Notes: generated by a model not told the origin, from the sequence alone. DNA of 64,000 nt from Hoplostethus atlanticus (GCA_034670405.1 JAXDDX010000001.1:7056001-7120000), one strand, 5' to 3'; counted from the stretch's first letter, positions 1-12,076 are shown. Program-made: numbers and translations.

Positions 1-3000
1 CAGTCTTATTTTAGAATACACGTCAGGGGCAGGTGCTTATGTTACATAATGTTTCTTACTTGGCCAGCACTGAAAACAGGAAGACAGGCAGGTCTCGGGG
101 CTTGGGTGGAAAGGTGGTTGAAATTTGTGACTTTAAAGTTTCTAACACACAAGAAGATGTGTGTTACCTGTGACAGAATATTTGGTTTCCGCTTCCTTTA
201 CTTTGGCCTGATTGAGTGTGCCTGTGGTCTGGTCGGACAGAAACGCTTTTGTTGATCTGAAATTGTAAATGATCTTTAAATGGATATGTGGTGGGTCCAA
301 AATAACAAGCAGAGACTAAATGGAAATCCCTCCAAATTTCTGGCCTCATACTGGTCTGAATCTTCCTTGTGTATTGCTTTGATTCTGACTGAAACTCCAT
401 CACGAAGACCCCTCAGGTCAATGATACTTAGCAGGCCTGCACTGCTCTACATGACGAGTTGTGCTGCAGGCCCAATTCGCGTCTTTGATAGGGCATTCTC
501 TTACTTCAAAAGATATCATTTTCAGTCTGTGTCATGTGTAGAGCCTTAGTAAAGTTCATTTACAATTCACAGTCGACATTTTTCATCATTAGTGTTCTAA
601 AAGCTGACTGGTCCTTTGTCATGGTGAAAAAACTGTCTAAGACTGAAACTATGATTCAAGGGTAAAATTGTAGTTGAGCTTGTTTTACTCGTGAAATGGC
701 AGTTCAGCCTTTCAACTTTCTATGTTAGCCTAAAGGACACAGCTGTCATTAGCTGCCACAAGACTTAGCAGTAACCATTAATAGAGCTAAATCAACTTGT
801 TCCAGATTACATGGGCAGAAGAACAAATTCTACTCTGACCTACACGAAAAACACTTGTTGGATGTCTTCAAACTTCTGTGAGTCTAGTTGTAGCTGCAGG
901 TTACCCTGAGGTCAATGTCATTTGATGAGGAGGAATTGTATTTCATAGCCTTCATGTTCCCATTCACTGGTGTCCGTATCTGTAAAGCGGGTTGCAAAAC
1001 GTGTTGTAGTTGTAGAATCACAGTTCCATAAATGTTTTAGCTTTGAAGTCGGCTTCTTTCAGGCACTACTGTAAATATTGAGGATCATTGCATCCATGTT
1101 ATGGATGATCTTGATGGGTTAAAAAGAGCTTTTCTGCCAATTTTACTTATGTCATGTAGCTACTTTGATTGCTGTCTGAAAGTTGATATTGCCATGCTGG
1201 AAAACACCACCAGTACACCCTGATCTGGAACTGAGATGGCTTAACACCTGCTCTTGTTTTCTGGGCAGACATTAAAGAGCCTATAACAGTAGTAGTGGTG
1301 GATAGACATTGAGCTGGTTTTCTAGCTGTTTCAGCTTGTTTTCAAAGGAGTTGTCAATTTAAGCCCTATTGGGTTATGCAGCTGGATCTCTGCATGGCCT
1401 TTAATGTGCAGTTAACCATTGTGTCGGTTTGTCAGCATGATTGCTTCAGTGATAGCCTAGATGTGGTATTATCAAAGCTTTGCCAGTACTTTATTCATAG
1501 TTACCTTCTTCTAACGTAACGCCACATCTAAGACGCTGAACACACTGGACAGACTAGGAACATACTCTAATCCAATCCTCTCAGTGACCTTGCACTCTTG
1601 AAATGTGCAACCTTAACAATGGGACCTATCCCCATCTTGCCCACTTCCACTCATCCATGAGAAGAAGACGGTTTCTGTAGAAAGAACAAACCTATTGGCC
1701 TCCATCACCCATCTAATGTTGTTCTGTAAATGTATTGTATGTTGTATGTTTTTATAAAAGTTAACCTTTATAAAGGAGAGAGATTCATGAAAGTGATATC
1801 ATATTTCTGTAATTGGAGAGCAAGCAGATTTGCAGGCTGATTCAGAATACAATTGGTGTGTAGATTCAGATTTGCATGCTGTAGGTGTTCATGCATGGAT
1901 GTGTAATTATGCCATGCAGCAGCATTATTGGACCCGTAGGGCTGAGGGAGCGTGAAGATGGGGGAGCTCAAATTATAAAAAGAAATCCTCTGAAATCATC
2001 TCTGCAGGCTCCTCCTGACAGTCGTCAGAACTAATCCTAGCAGGTTGAGTCCTGCGTTGTCAAAATAAATCTGTTCAGAGGATGCATCATTGAGCGGTTT
2101 CAGTCAACACTGGAGGTAATACACACAGGAGGTGATAATAACACAAGGGCCTTGTACAGCAGATGGTCAGAAAATAGACTGGCCAGCCTAGATCTCAGCA
2201 TGCATCGAATCAGGGCTTTGACGCGTTTCTCTGTCTTTATGTCAAATAGGAGTCATCTAATAGTTCAAACTCCTTAGATTTGGGCTATTTCTAGCTTGTT
2301 GTCTCCCTCTTATGCTTGTGTTTGCACCCAGGATCTCCAACAGGGATGACAAGATAGCAGTTTGATAATGAACATTGAGGATCCACCACTCACAGTGTGG
2401 ATGGTCTGTTACATTTCTGAGGTTTAGATTCGTGTGACACAGCTTGGGGTGCCAAATGTGCCAAATGTTTCCAGGACAGGATTTTTTTGAGGTGTTTTGT
2501 TTGAGTTTTCTGCACCTCTGGCTAGCTCTTTACCTCCCACCCTCACTTTCTTAACTGAGCTACTTCACATATGAGATAGTCAGATCATGCATTATAGCGC
2601 GAACACATTGCAACAAGGTATCGAGTTTGAATACACAAACTTGTGTGTTGTTATCACGCTCCTAATTTAATTAGTATTATCACGTAACATCAATGATATT
2701 TCATTACACGTTTGTCACATGAAGGAAACAACATGAAACACGAAAAATATGGCAACTAGGCTGTGGGTTTTCATGTTCAAACACTGACTGCATTATTAGG
2801 CCTGCTGAAGAAGAAACAGTTACATACAAGGGTAAAATCAAATTATGTTATGTTATAAGTGCAATCAATCACATTTAAAATGTCAGGTGTATTTAGACTT
2901 TTCTGTTGTAATGATAGTCTGATGAAATCAAAGACTGCATACTAGAACCAACTCTGTTTGGTTTTGTCAAATGGAACCCTTACAACAGCAGTAACAGTAT

Positions 3001-4715
3001 TGGCTTGGATTTATGTAGGTTTCTTGGAGAGAAACAGGCACTGTAACATAGGCAGTAAATACTATACTGTGGATTTCTGTTGTGTATGAAATATTATTTT
3101 GATCATTTTTCTTTTTTTTGATTTATTTATTGTTTTTGTATGTTGGATTGAAATAGATGATTCACTCCTGACCTGAACGTAAGGCCAAACAGTCACTCCT
3201 CATCATTTTGTTTTCTCTTAATGGTATTGTTACTGATGGTACTGTATTGCAGTGTTGTTCTGTTGCACACTAATGAGCTTGCTTTTCCTCTCTGTAACCT
3301 CTCAACTCTGTTCCAGGACTTTGAGCAGCCCCATTTGTAAAAGGCAAACTTCTGTCCCTGAGTGAATGCCTCTATTTTAAAAACCAGGCTTGAGCCACTG
3401 AACGCTTTCTTGCAGCTACATCTAGGCCTAAATGCTAAGAAGACGGTATAGTATCTTGCTTCCCAGATCAGTCTCAGTAGTCTCAGTCAAGTGAATAAAA
3501 CTATATGCTGGCACGGTTGGGCAGATCTGACATTGTCTTTGTTTATCCATAATTCAGGTGCCTCTCAATGCTGCTGACTCAGATAACTGTCAGAATTGCT
3601 CATTCATTTCAAGAACCAAAGCAACTTTTCACCTTCTGAATACCTAATCCTGGACTTATTGACTATATCAGTAATGATATAGGCTTTTTATGTTTATTTT
3701 TTATATTTATATTATTATGTTCTTTAAGTGGTCTTGTTGTTTTTAATTTTTGAAATTGCTGGAGGCATGGTCATTTCATTTCATTTTCATTTGAGAAACT
3801 GGGCCTTGCTCAGTATGCTAGTAGTAACTAGCAAACTTGATAGCTAATCTCTGTTAGCAGGCTGAAGTTAACAGTGGTTGGATGGATTGGAGGAGGACTC
3901 AGGTTGGCGCTTCATCTGGTCTGCCAGACCAGGTAAGGATTGAGGGATCCCTATCCCTGACATTGTGCTGTCTTGCTAGCGTTAGTAACATGCTATAGCC
4001 TACTGACTGCAGACAAGGTGTGGGGGAGATTCCACCAGCCAACAGCTGGCCGGTGTGGGATCCTGGTACTTCTCTAGGTTGTACTCTTTATTATTATTAG
4101 CATGGCACACTGGGTGCATGTAACCTAATAAAAAGTGTGGCCCACGCAGAAAATGTAAATGGTAAATTTTGCACATGTCCAGATGAGATTTCCCACCAGT
4201 GACCATACCCGACATCAAAATACAATGACACCAAATCTACAACGTATGCCCCACATTCTGATTTAAGCTGGTAAAATGGATGCATATATACATTAAAATG
4301 TTTTCTAGAGTAGCTTTAATAGCTACTAGCACTAATCTTTCCAGTGATACTAAATGCATGCATATTGGCCATTCAGAAGGATCCTGACATCATATCTGCA
4401 TTTGTTGCTGCAGAGAAATTGATCTGAGTGCTGGACACGGCCAGTTGCCCATCACTGGACTAACACCATTGATATTCCAGTACATTGCTTATGCAGTCCA
4501 CATGTCTGCACATACTGTATACTGTGCCAACAATCTGTTCCCTATGCTACAGAGGTGTCAATTCAACACACACCAACCAATAAAATGCCCTGCAGCTGGA
4601 TGTGTGACTCCTTATTAATCAGAATGACAGGATCAATATCGAGCCCCACTCAATGTGCACGCATAGGCCCGTTCGTCTGCTAGTCAGAGGTTCTGAGACA
4701 ACATGCCACAGGTCA
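1..4715. other. No recognised gene (intergenic or foreign intron)
   Basis: Both strands read as ordinary AT-rich noncoding DNA. The only exon-like item is an acceptor TCTGTTCCAG followed by eight codons ending TAA (3317-3340) and an AATAAA at 3494, too little to call a gene. Confidence 0.5.
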
Positions 4716-4803
4716 CTGTCTTTGAGACACACTATGACCCAATGTGACAGAGGGTCCATCTGTCTTTGACACACACTATGACCCAATGTGACAGAGGGTC
4801 CAT
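4716..4803 (+). repeat. 44-bp tandem duplication, two copies
   Basis: Copies at 4716-4759 and 4760-4803, starting CTGTCTTTGA, differ at a single base. A third copy starts but diverges after about 8 nt. A local, young duplication with no coding sense visible. Confidence 0.9.
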
Positions 4804-7439
4804 CTGGCTTTGCATATAAGCAAAGCGCCAGTGTTTTCTTGTAAAGCCACTCCGTTACCAACATCTATAAATCAGATCTTTGCATCGTGGAGTAGGTATG
4901 AGTTTTCAGACTAAGCGCATTTGTGCCGATGACACATAGACCCGATTAATTAGCAGTTTGTTCCAATAGGATATCATCTCTATGGCTCCGTAGTTGATCA
5001 GTTGCCTTAATCTCTTTGTTGGAAAATACAGTAATGTTAGGCTACTTGGCTTGCTAGTTAGCGTTAGTAATTGATCTGTTAGAAAGCATGACTGATATTA
5101 CATTATTACATTACGTTACAATAATGTGATTTATTATAAAATGCCATGTTATGTGTTGTCTTATGAGCATAAAAGCATTTAGCTCTATATATTTAACTGT
5201 ATTGCAGCATTTCATGCAAGCTAATATATGAAGAACCCAGAAGTACGTTCTCCCATCGTGTGATCATCTAAAACCATTTGCTTATGAGAAGAGGATTACA
5301 GGAGTGGTGAGAAAATGTGTAGCTAATGAAATACTCAAAAAACTGACTTTAATATGTAACTCTTTACCACTTCTTCCAAGTCTCTGATAGACAGAGTATT
5401 TTCTCCTTGGTTGCCCGGCATCTGGAGCTCAAACTTGTGGGGATTAAAACTGTTGTTATGGTTCCTTGCTGTCCATAGTGTTGCCTGGGAATGTGAGCAG
5501 TTGTCACATATCTTTCCACCCTTTGAAGGATTGCCACACGACCCAACAGCAGGCAGACGTCCTCTGATCTGGTCCGTTTCTGGGCTGAGCTAAGTTTAGA
5601 GGCCTGCAGAGAGGAGTGACCTGAGAGGATTTCTGGGTGAGGCAGAGAAACTGAGGCCTCTGCTGCTGTATTGGCTGTGGTGTGCATGCTCTGGTCAGTG
5701 TATTATTAGGCCTGGCACGGGACTAAAGTTTGCACACACTCTATATATTCAGCTTGGTCTCTGGATGGACCTCAGTTAACTGAGGACTACTGTTAGTCTG
5801 CGTGTGCCCTGAAAATGCGAGTCTGTCCTCATAATCTTATTTCTGGAAAGTTTATGGAAATTGAGAAATTGTCTTAAAATTTCACTAGCTGACAAAATAA
5901 TTGATTTTGTTTTTTTTCACCTTAACCTCCAGTTTCCAGGTAGATAGTGATGACGTTTTCATTGATTTATCGTATCTTCTGCAGTGTTTCTCAGAGGCAT
6001 CAGTGAGAGAAGAAAGAAAATCTCTAAATCTATTATGGGCTAGAGTGTGGTGAATGTGTGAATTCTGCACAGAGCTGTTTTCACATCTGCAGATGTCCTC
6101 CTTGTCGTGTAATCACTGGAAGGAGGTGGTCATGGTTAAATGTCTGGATGATGTCTAATCAGTCTCTGTTCTGACGCATCAAAACCATGTCTGCCCAGGC
6201 CCTAGGCTCTGTGGTATGGTGGCAGTACCTCAGGAAATGATAAATTCAGACAATAAAAAAAACAATGATTGTCCGTGACAAATTGTATTACTCAGAAAAC
6301 TAAAAGTAAAGTTGGAGCTAACCAAGTAGAGCAAATATGAGCACATATGAACCTTTGACACATGTTGCAATTTGCTGATGATACCTGTGGACATTTGTGG
6401 GCTGAAGAGGACAGAGGGGACTGCCGAGATGCTCTGTCTCTGCCCTTTTGTAATGAACTTTCGCCAAGCTCTAACATGTTCCTCAAGAGAAACAATTGCC
6501 AGCAACTATGTGACCAGTCAAAGCTGTATTACAAACCCTATAACTTGAAGCATCGTAAAAATGTTTTTACTTCTACTTCCAATCTACATGGTGAGGTGGA
6601 ATACTCTTATACACTTAGTCACATGCTCCTTTGATGAAAAAGGCATCGGCTCTGAGACTAAGATAAATTTCACATTGCTTTATTCTTAGCATCTGATTAC
6701 AAAGTGGAAGTGAAGTGATGTTCCTTAAATAGAGTTCTGTTTTGGCACTCTAAAAGGGTTTTTCCTTTCCTTTTTTTTCTCAGTTGAGCTCATAGTGTTG
6801 CATGTGCCCTACAGAATACAAAGCATAGTGCACTTGGTGTTGTTCAGATTAGGACAGAACAGCACGGAAACAAACAACTCGTCAAATCCAGTAATGCACA
6901 ACATACCCTCATTTCAACTCATCTGTGACTCTGATCTAAATCAGCTACTGCTAATGCTGAGTGACTGAAGTATGTACTGGTGCCTGCACCTCTGTTAGCA
7001 TGCATCATATACTGAATATTTCATGAAATGACTCAGGGTGGACTGATGACAAAGCCACTCTTGTAAAACTCTGGGTGAAGTCTGACAGTTTTCTGCTGCT
7101 TACATAATACCGTTGCAAGGCTCTGTCAGCTCTTTGCATCCCCTCAAACCACAACCATGTCACCTTTTTTCCTCAGCACACCATTACATTTAAAAAGCTA
7201 CATCTCTTTGGTTTGATATATATTGCACTATTGTAAAGACATATGTTCAGTCTGTTCAATTACTATTTGCAGTACTGTCATTATATTTTTCCTTTGACTG
7301 TCACAAGAATCTGTATAGTTCCTTTCTGGACTTGTGTATTATTTTATGTCAGCATAATTGGTTGGAATTTATTATTTCACATAATCACATCAAAGAAAAC
7401 AAGGTAGGTGCCCTACTCTGGTTAGTTCTGAGGGAATCT
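4804..7439. other. No recognised gene
   Basis: Noncoding sequence. Short frames on both strands lack codon character or domains. No mobile element was recognised. Confidence 0.5.
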
Positions 7440-7575
7440 ATGGTGGGCTCAGTAGTGGGGCTCCATCCAATCATGGGAAATGCATTTATGACATCATAAG
7501 ACATTCTGATGTCATAAATAATCTAAACATTTGGGGTTCCAGGCTATAAATATCTGCAGTTTTAGGTTTCTAGAA
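7440..7575 (+). promoter_or_regulatory. TATA promoter in front of a fossil coiled-coil gene
   Basis: In order: CCAAT at 7467-7471; a perfect 13-bp inverted repeat (7484-7496 and 7507-7519) whose arms hold TGACATCA and TGATGTCA, ATF/AP-1-like half sites; TATAAATA at 7545-7552; and TTCTAGAA at 7568-7575, a heat-shock-element-like dimer, at the place expected for the start site. The spacing suits a polymerase II core promoter pointing at the open frame that begins near 7626. Confidence 0.45.
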
Positions 7576-7625
7576 CACTCCAGTACAGATTCATAAGGTA
7601 TAAGGTACGGTAAAAGGTACGGTGA

Positions 7626-8147
7626 AGGCGAGCTACATACAGAGAACGTTGGAGGATAAAGTGGAAGAAGGAAGTCGCAAGGCTGGAGCAGGAGATAAAG
7701 GAGAGAATGGAAGTGGAGCACGAGATGTGGGAGCAGGTGGAGGAGGGATATAACCAATGGCTCAAGCAGGTGGACGTGGAATATGAACAACAGTTCAAGC
7801 AGATGGAGGAGGAATATGAACAACGGTTCAAGCAGATGGAGTAGGACTATGAACAATGGTTCAAGGAGCATGAGATGAGGAAGCAGGTGGAGCAGCGTGA
7901 AATGGATGAGAAGGAGAAGTGCCTTAATGAGGAAGCACCGAAGAAGCACGAGAGCAGGTTCAGGCGCATTCTTTCATGGGTGAATAAAAGACTGACATCC
8001 CTGGCACGTTACACGGCCCCTGCAGTCCTGGGGGTCCCATGAATCACTCATGGCATACACTCCCTCACGGCACCCTTGACCTCAACCTCCTCGTCCTCAT
8101 CAGGGCAAAGTGAGGCTCTGTCCGTGTCAGGGCAAGCTTTGTCTTAA
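7626..8147 (+). pseudogene. Relic of an unrecognised Glu-rich coiled-coil gene
   Basis: One + strand frame stays protein-like for about 173 codons, broken by two in-frame stops. The first half reads like a charged coiled coil (WKKEVARLEQEIKERMEVE). Then come four tandem 33-bp units (7746-7877), each encoding 11 residues of the pattern EYEQQFKQMEE, then KHESRFRRILSWVNKRLTSL and a Ser-rich tail, TSTSSSSSGQSEALSVSG. The first in-frame ATG is at 7707. I do not recognise the family. Eleven-residue repeats suggest a hendecad coiled coil. The stops and the lack of any similar intact frame nearby suggest a decayed gene or retrocopy, though no poly(A) tail is seen. It is unlikely to be a chance frame given the repeat periodicity of exactly 33 bp. 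Confidence 0.5.
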
Positions 8148-8299
8148 GGAGCCCTGAGATTTTGTTTCAATCGTCCGAGAAGAAATCCCTTTGTTGCCCC
8201 GCGTCATGTTCAATCCCGGCTGGCGTCATCACGCCACTGTCATTGGCACTGGGGTTACAAACTTTGTTTGTCTGTTGCCTCAGCTCAGCTGGCTGGGCA

Positions 8300-8707
8300 T
8301 CAAAAGTCCCTTTTACAAGCCTGGAGCAAGTCTCTGCATCCTGAGTCCCGCTGATTTTCTTTCGTCTGACAGCCTTTTCCTCGTCGTGCAGTCAACACAC
8401 GGATCACTCTACTTTCTTGAAATTGCTTGAAATTGTTAGTTGGGTATTGTTGCCATTTGGTGAGGTTGTGCATGATGGGACAGCGGTGCACTCTGCCTTG
8501 CCAGAGATGGTTCTCGTTTGCAGGGTTTGCCGATGTTCGAGCAGTCTTGACGTCCACAGCGCTTGGCCTGTCAGTCCGTTGGACGTTAATATCCACTGAC
8601 TGACTTTTCCTCTCTGTGATGTTCAATCCCCACCGGCTGGACCTCCTGTTCCTGTTTGAATCAGACCAAGCCTGCTTATTTTGAAGTACCCTGTGCACAC
8701 TTTTCAT
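8300..8707 (-). other. 135-codon minus-strand open frame, not recognised
   Basis: An open frame read leftward from 8707, rich in Arg, Asn and Gln, in a locally GC- and CpG-richer block. Three CCAAT boxes lie 125-185 nt upstream of its ATG. No domain is recognised. It may be a chance frame or part of an unknown repeat. Confidence 0.15.
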
Positions 8708-8831
8708 AGCTCCAGCAGGATGTCACTCAAAACTATGCACGTAAAACTATGCACGCACCTCCTCTTCTGTTTGTGTGAACTGTGTTTTGCAACTACGGAT
8801 TTTTGACCCTGTTTTGACAGCAAATTTGACT

Positions 8832-8888
8832 GACCAATAGGAACGCTACTGCCGCTCCAATCAGGTAGCGAGTTTGACGGTCCAATCA
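8832..8888. promoter_or_regulatory. Three CCAAT boxes in 55 bp
   Basis: ACCAATAG, TCCAATCAGG and TCCAATCAGG follow each other at about 24-nt spacing, a pattern of NF-Y-dependent promoters. It lies between the minus-strand frame ending at 8707 and the Tc1-like remnant starting about 9014, so it may belong to either or to a repeat. Confidence 0.3.
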
Positions 8889-9013
8889 GGAAATTAATTT
8901 GATTATCTGATCAAGGGTACGTTGCTGTGACTTTCCATCGACCAAATACTTCTAAATCCTAAGTATAAGGTAGAGCAAAAAAAATGGTGAAAAATGGCGA
9001 ATTGTACCTTTAA

Positions 9014-9300
9014 GGGCATCACAAAATCAGAAGATCACCAAGGCATTTTGGAGCGAAATGTGCCACCCAGTGTTAGAAAACTGGGTCTCAATTAAAGGTC
9101 ATGGGTCCTCCAGCAGGACAATGACCTAAAACAATGACCTGATCTCAAGCCCATTGAGAACCAATGGTGAGACCTGAAATGTGCAGTTGGTCAAAGGAAT
9201 CCTTCAAACATTGAGGAAGTGGAGCGGGTTGAAACTGAAGAGTGTGGGAACCTGCCAGCAGAAAGGTGCAGCGTTTGGAAGCATCATCATCGTCAAAGGC
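9014..9300 (+). mobile_element. Tc1/mariner-type transposase remnant
   Basis: Translates in pieces to ILERNVPPSVRKLGLN, VLQQDND and DLKPIENQW, then a RNPSNIEEVE stretch. These are the C-terminal catalytic blocks of Tc1-type transposases (usually FQQDNDPKH and SPDLNPIENLW). In intact members the second catalytic D and the E are about 34 residues apart. Here only about 13 codons separate them, so a segment has been lost. There are also in-frame stops. No terminal inverted repeats were found. A dead DNA transposon. Confidence 0.8.
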
Positions 9301-9953
9301 TGTGCAGCTTAGTCATGAAAGATTTTTTAAATGTTTGCATTCTTATTGTTTGATCACGTGCTGTTAAATAAAACAGATGAACGCGTGGACCGAAAGTTTC
9401 AGTTCGGTTCAGTTTCAAAGACATTGTACATTGACTGATTAATGGGGGACATGGCTTCTCTGTCTTGGGATAGAGGAATGGTTTCATGTCACATTTCATC
9501 TGCTTGCCACTTTTTCACTTAAGAAAAACATTTTGACATCTCTATTACATTGTCTTCATCCTACCATATACTGGAAATGATAAAGCTGCCTAGGTAAAAT
9601 GCTTATTTTGACCACACCAAAAAAGAACCCTAACCTGTCATTTTTCAATTTGTAGTATCCGTCAACAGTTTCTGTTGTAAGGACCTACAGGAGTCATGGT
9701 GGCTCTCAAGTCGCAAACAAAATAAAACTATTTGCCAGTTCAAAAGCAAACTTGTTGAGAAGATACAATGTAATTTTAAAACAGCAAAAGCCACATTGCA
9801 ACGGTGCTTTTTTTCTCAACATGCTTTGATATGCCATTTTCTATGAGTTGTTGATGCCATGATGATGGCAACCACAAATAGACTGCTCAGCTCCACGACC
9901 ACGCTTTACGGAGTAAGCCGCGTATAAAGAGCCTTTCTGTGGCAGCAGTGATC

Positions 9954-10000
9954 ACTTACGGCCATACCAACCTGAACCGCGCGAGCCACTCGTGTATAGC
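9954..10000 (+). pseudogene. 5S rRNA-like 5' fragment
   Basis: ACTTACGGCCATACCAACCT matches the vertebrate 5S rRNA start, GCTTACGGCCATACCACCCT, at all but two positions. GAAC and a weaker CGCGCGAGCCACTCGT match follow, then similarity ends before the internal promoter. TATAAAGA lies about 30 nt upstream (9924-9931). It is either a truncated 5S pseudogene or the head of a 5S-derived SINE. Confidence 0.65.
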
Positions 10001-11436
10001 TATAACAAGAATTAGCCGACGGCGGTTTTCACCTCACTCATTATTGTCTTCATGCTGTTTCAGTATATTACTCTTTGATTCAACATGCTGTATATTACCT
10101 TGTATCTTGAGATGAAGAAGATGGCTTTGTTATGGTACTGTGCACGTCTAACAATTCTACAGAGTTGGATTTGTCAAGAAAAAACCCAAATATCTGGTTG
10201 GTTTGAGTTCCTACATTTTTTGGAGACCAGTTCTCCAGTACCAAGATACAGAAAGCTCTGTAACTCTTATCTATTATCTATCCAGTTTACCTATTGCAAA
10301 CACATAGTCCCAAATGTCCTATCTAAAGACTGCATTGGCTGGAAACACATATTGAGTTGGCTTAACGTTCAGTGTTGGCACCCTTCTGAATGCATTATTG
10401 TATGGACATGCTAGTCTGGGATATGGTTCTTGTTACATGGTTTCCATAGGATCTATGTAGATATGGAGGCTCTGGGATAATGTCCTTGTTTTTCCTGTAT
10501 TCCTTTAGTGGCGATGGCTCAACTCAACTAAGGAAAATCTGACATTTATAGAACATCGACATCTCATTGAACTGTTCTTTCAGAGAACAAATAACTAAGT
10601 TTAAATAAGTTTAAAAAGTATTCTATACTAAAAGCTGAGTATGAGTTGGTTAGGAGCAGCTACTAGCTCAGGAGATGGTAGTAGGATGATGACTAGTTAT
10701 TATAACTTGGCTACAAAGTAGAATTCCCCACCCCTCTGATACAAAGGATTGTACAGAAAACTGATAATGATTATCCATTAATATTGTTAACATTACGTAC
10801 AAAGACTAGTAGACTGATGAATATACCTGAAGGTAATGTTAAGACCTTCTGTCGTTTTCATCTGCGTTTCTGAAATGTTGACTGACAAATTTTCAGAATT
10901 AACTGTTTTGGATTGAAACACTTCATATCTCATAAGTAGTGATCTGATAAAACACCATTTTAAAACCTCTGAAACTGTACTTAATACTATATGTAAGATC
11001 GTTCAAGACCTTGAATTCAGAGATCTCAATTTAAGATGTTTTTGGACCTTTTCCCCTTCTAGACTCCCATAAACATCCCAGCCCGATCTAAACGGGATCC
11101 AATGGCAAATAGTGTGTTGGTGGAATACACCACGAGTTCCTTAAGTTTCACAGGAAGCAATAAAGAGGCCACAGCACATTTGTTTACACCTTTAAAATCA
11201 CAGTATTGAATTCACACAACCCAACAGCCGTGGGCAGAATACATGTAACACCTCTAAAGCAATTTATTAGAACAGGGATGTTTGCAGAGAAGTTTTACCG
11301 TCACATGGCTTAAACAGTCCTACAAGAAGTCTGCTCCAGACTTCTGCACCCGTGCATCCCCAGCAAGTCTTTCCAGAGCACAGCATATAAAGCTTTCAAA
11401 CTCAGCTACACCTGTCTACATTGACCCTCCCTCACG
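10001..11436. other. No recognised gene
   Basis: Noncoding sequence between the 5S-like fragment and the GC-box cluster. A 109-codon frame at 10085 looks like chance. Confidence 0.5.
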
Positions 11437-11490
11437 CCCCGCCCAGCCCCGCCCAATGAGAAGTACACCCGCTTCGTTAAAATAAAACGC
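11437..11490 (+). promoter_or_regulatory. GC-box and CCAAT cluster
   Basis: Two CCCCGCCC Sp1-type boxes ten bases apart (11437 and 11447) run into a CCAAT at 11453, followed by TTAAAATAAAAC at 11478. A promoter-like arrangement in otherwise AT-rich DNA. No gene is recognised behind it. Confidence 0.3.
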
Positions 11491-12076
11491 TCGCTGGAAA
11501 CGCAGACACAGGCGGCTAAAAGCACCATTAGCGTACGTTACATTCTGTAGCTCTTGATTGTTCCACAATGACCGGCAACATTTCTTTCAGACAAATTATG
11601 CAGTGGTGCTGCTGTACTGATAATAAAATAACAAAATAATAATAAAAAAGAAAAAGAAAACAGCAAATATGATTACAAAAAAAACCTTTCTATTATGACT
11701 CTGAACATTCCATTTCTGGGGGGCTGCCGCTTTGACATCTCAAACAAATGCTGCTTGAGTGATTATTTTAAATAACAGATATAACATTTAGGCATCTATG
11801 TAATGAGGAGAAATTGCTCTTTAAGGTTATATTACACACAGTACACTTACACTATTTATCCACTATTAATTAATCTTTCAAAAGCACCTTGAAGACGTTG
11901 TGAAAAATCTGCGACTCCCCTCCCCAACCCCCCACAATTACGGATACAGATATTTCAATTGCGTAAAAAGATACAAGATACAAACATACTGATATACATT
12001 AAAGTGTTTATGTAAACACATTCTTTATTTGTAAATATATGCTTAATGTATACAGTAGCCTATACAGTGTAGAAGA

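Noticed and set aside
49-549. Short overlapping frames on both strands at the window start
   Set aside because: None shows coding character or splice sites.
5364-5687. 107-codon minus-strand frame
   Set aside because: No recognisable domain or exon signals; typical length for a chance frame.
7512-7949. 145-codon minus-strand Leu-rich frame
   Set aside because: It is the antisense shadow of the Glu/Gln-rich coiled-coil relic on the + strand.
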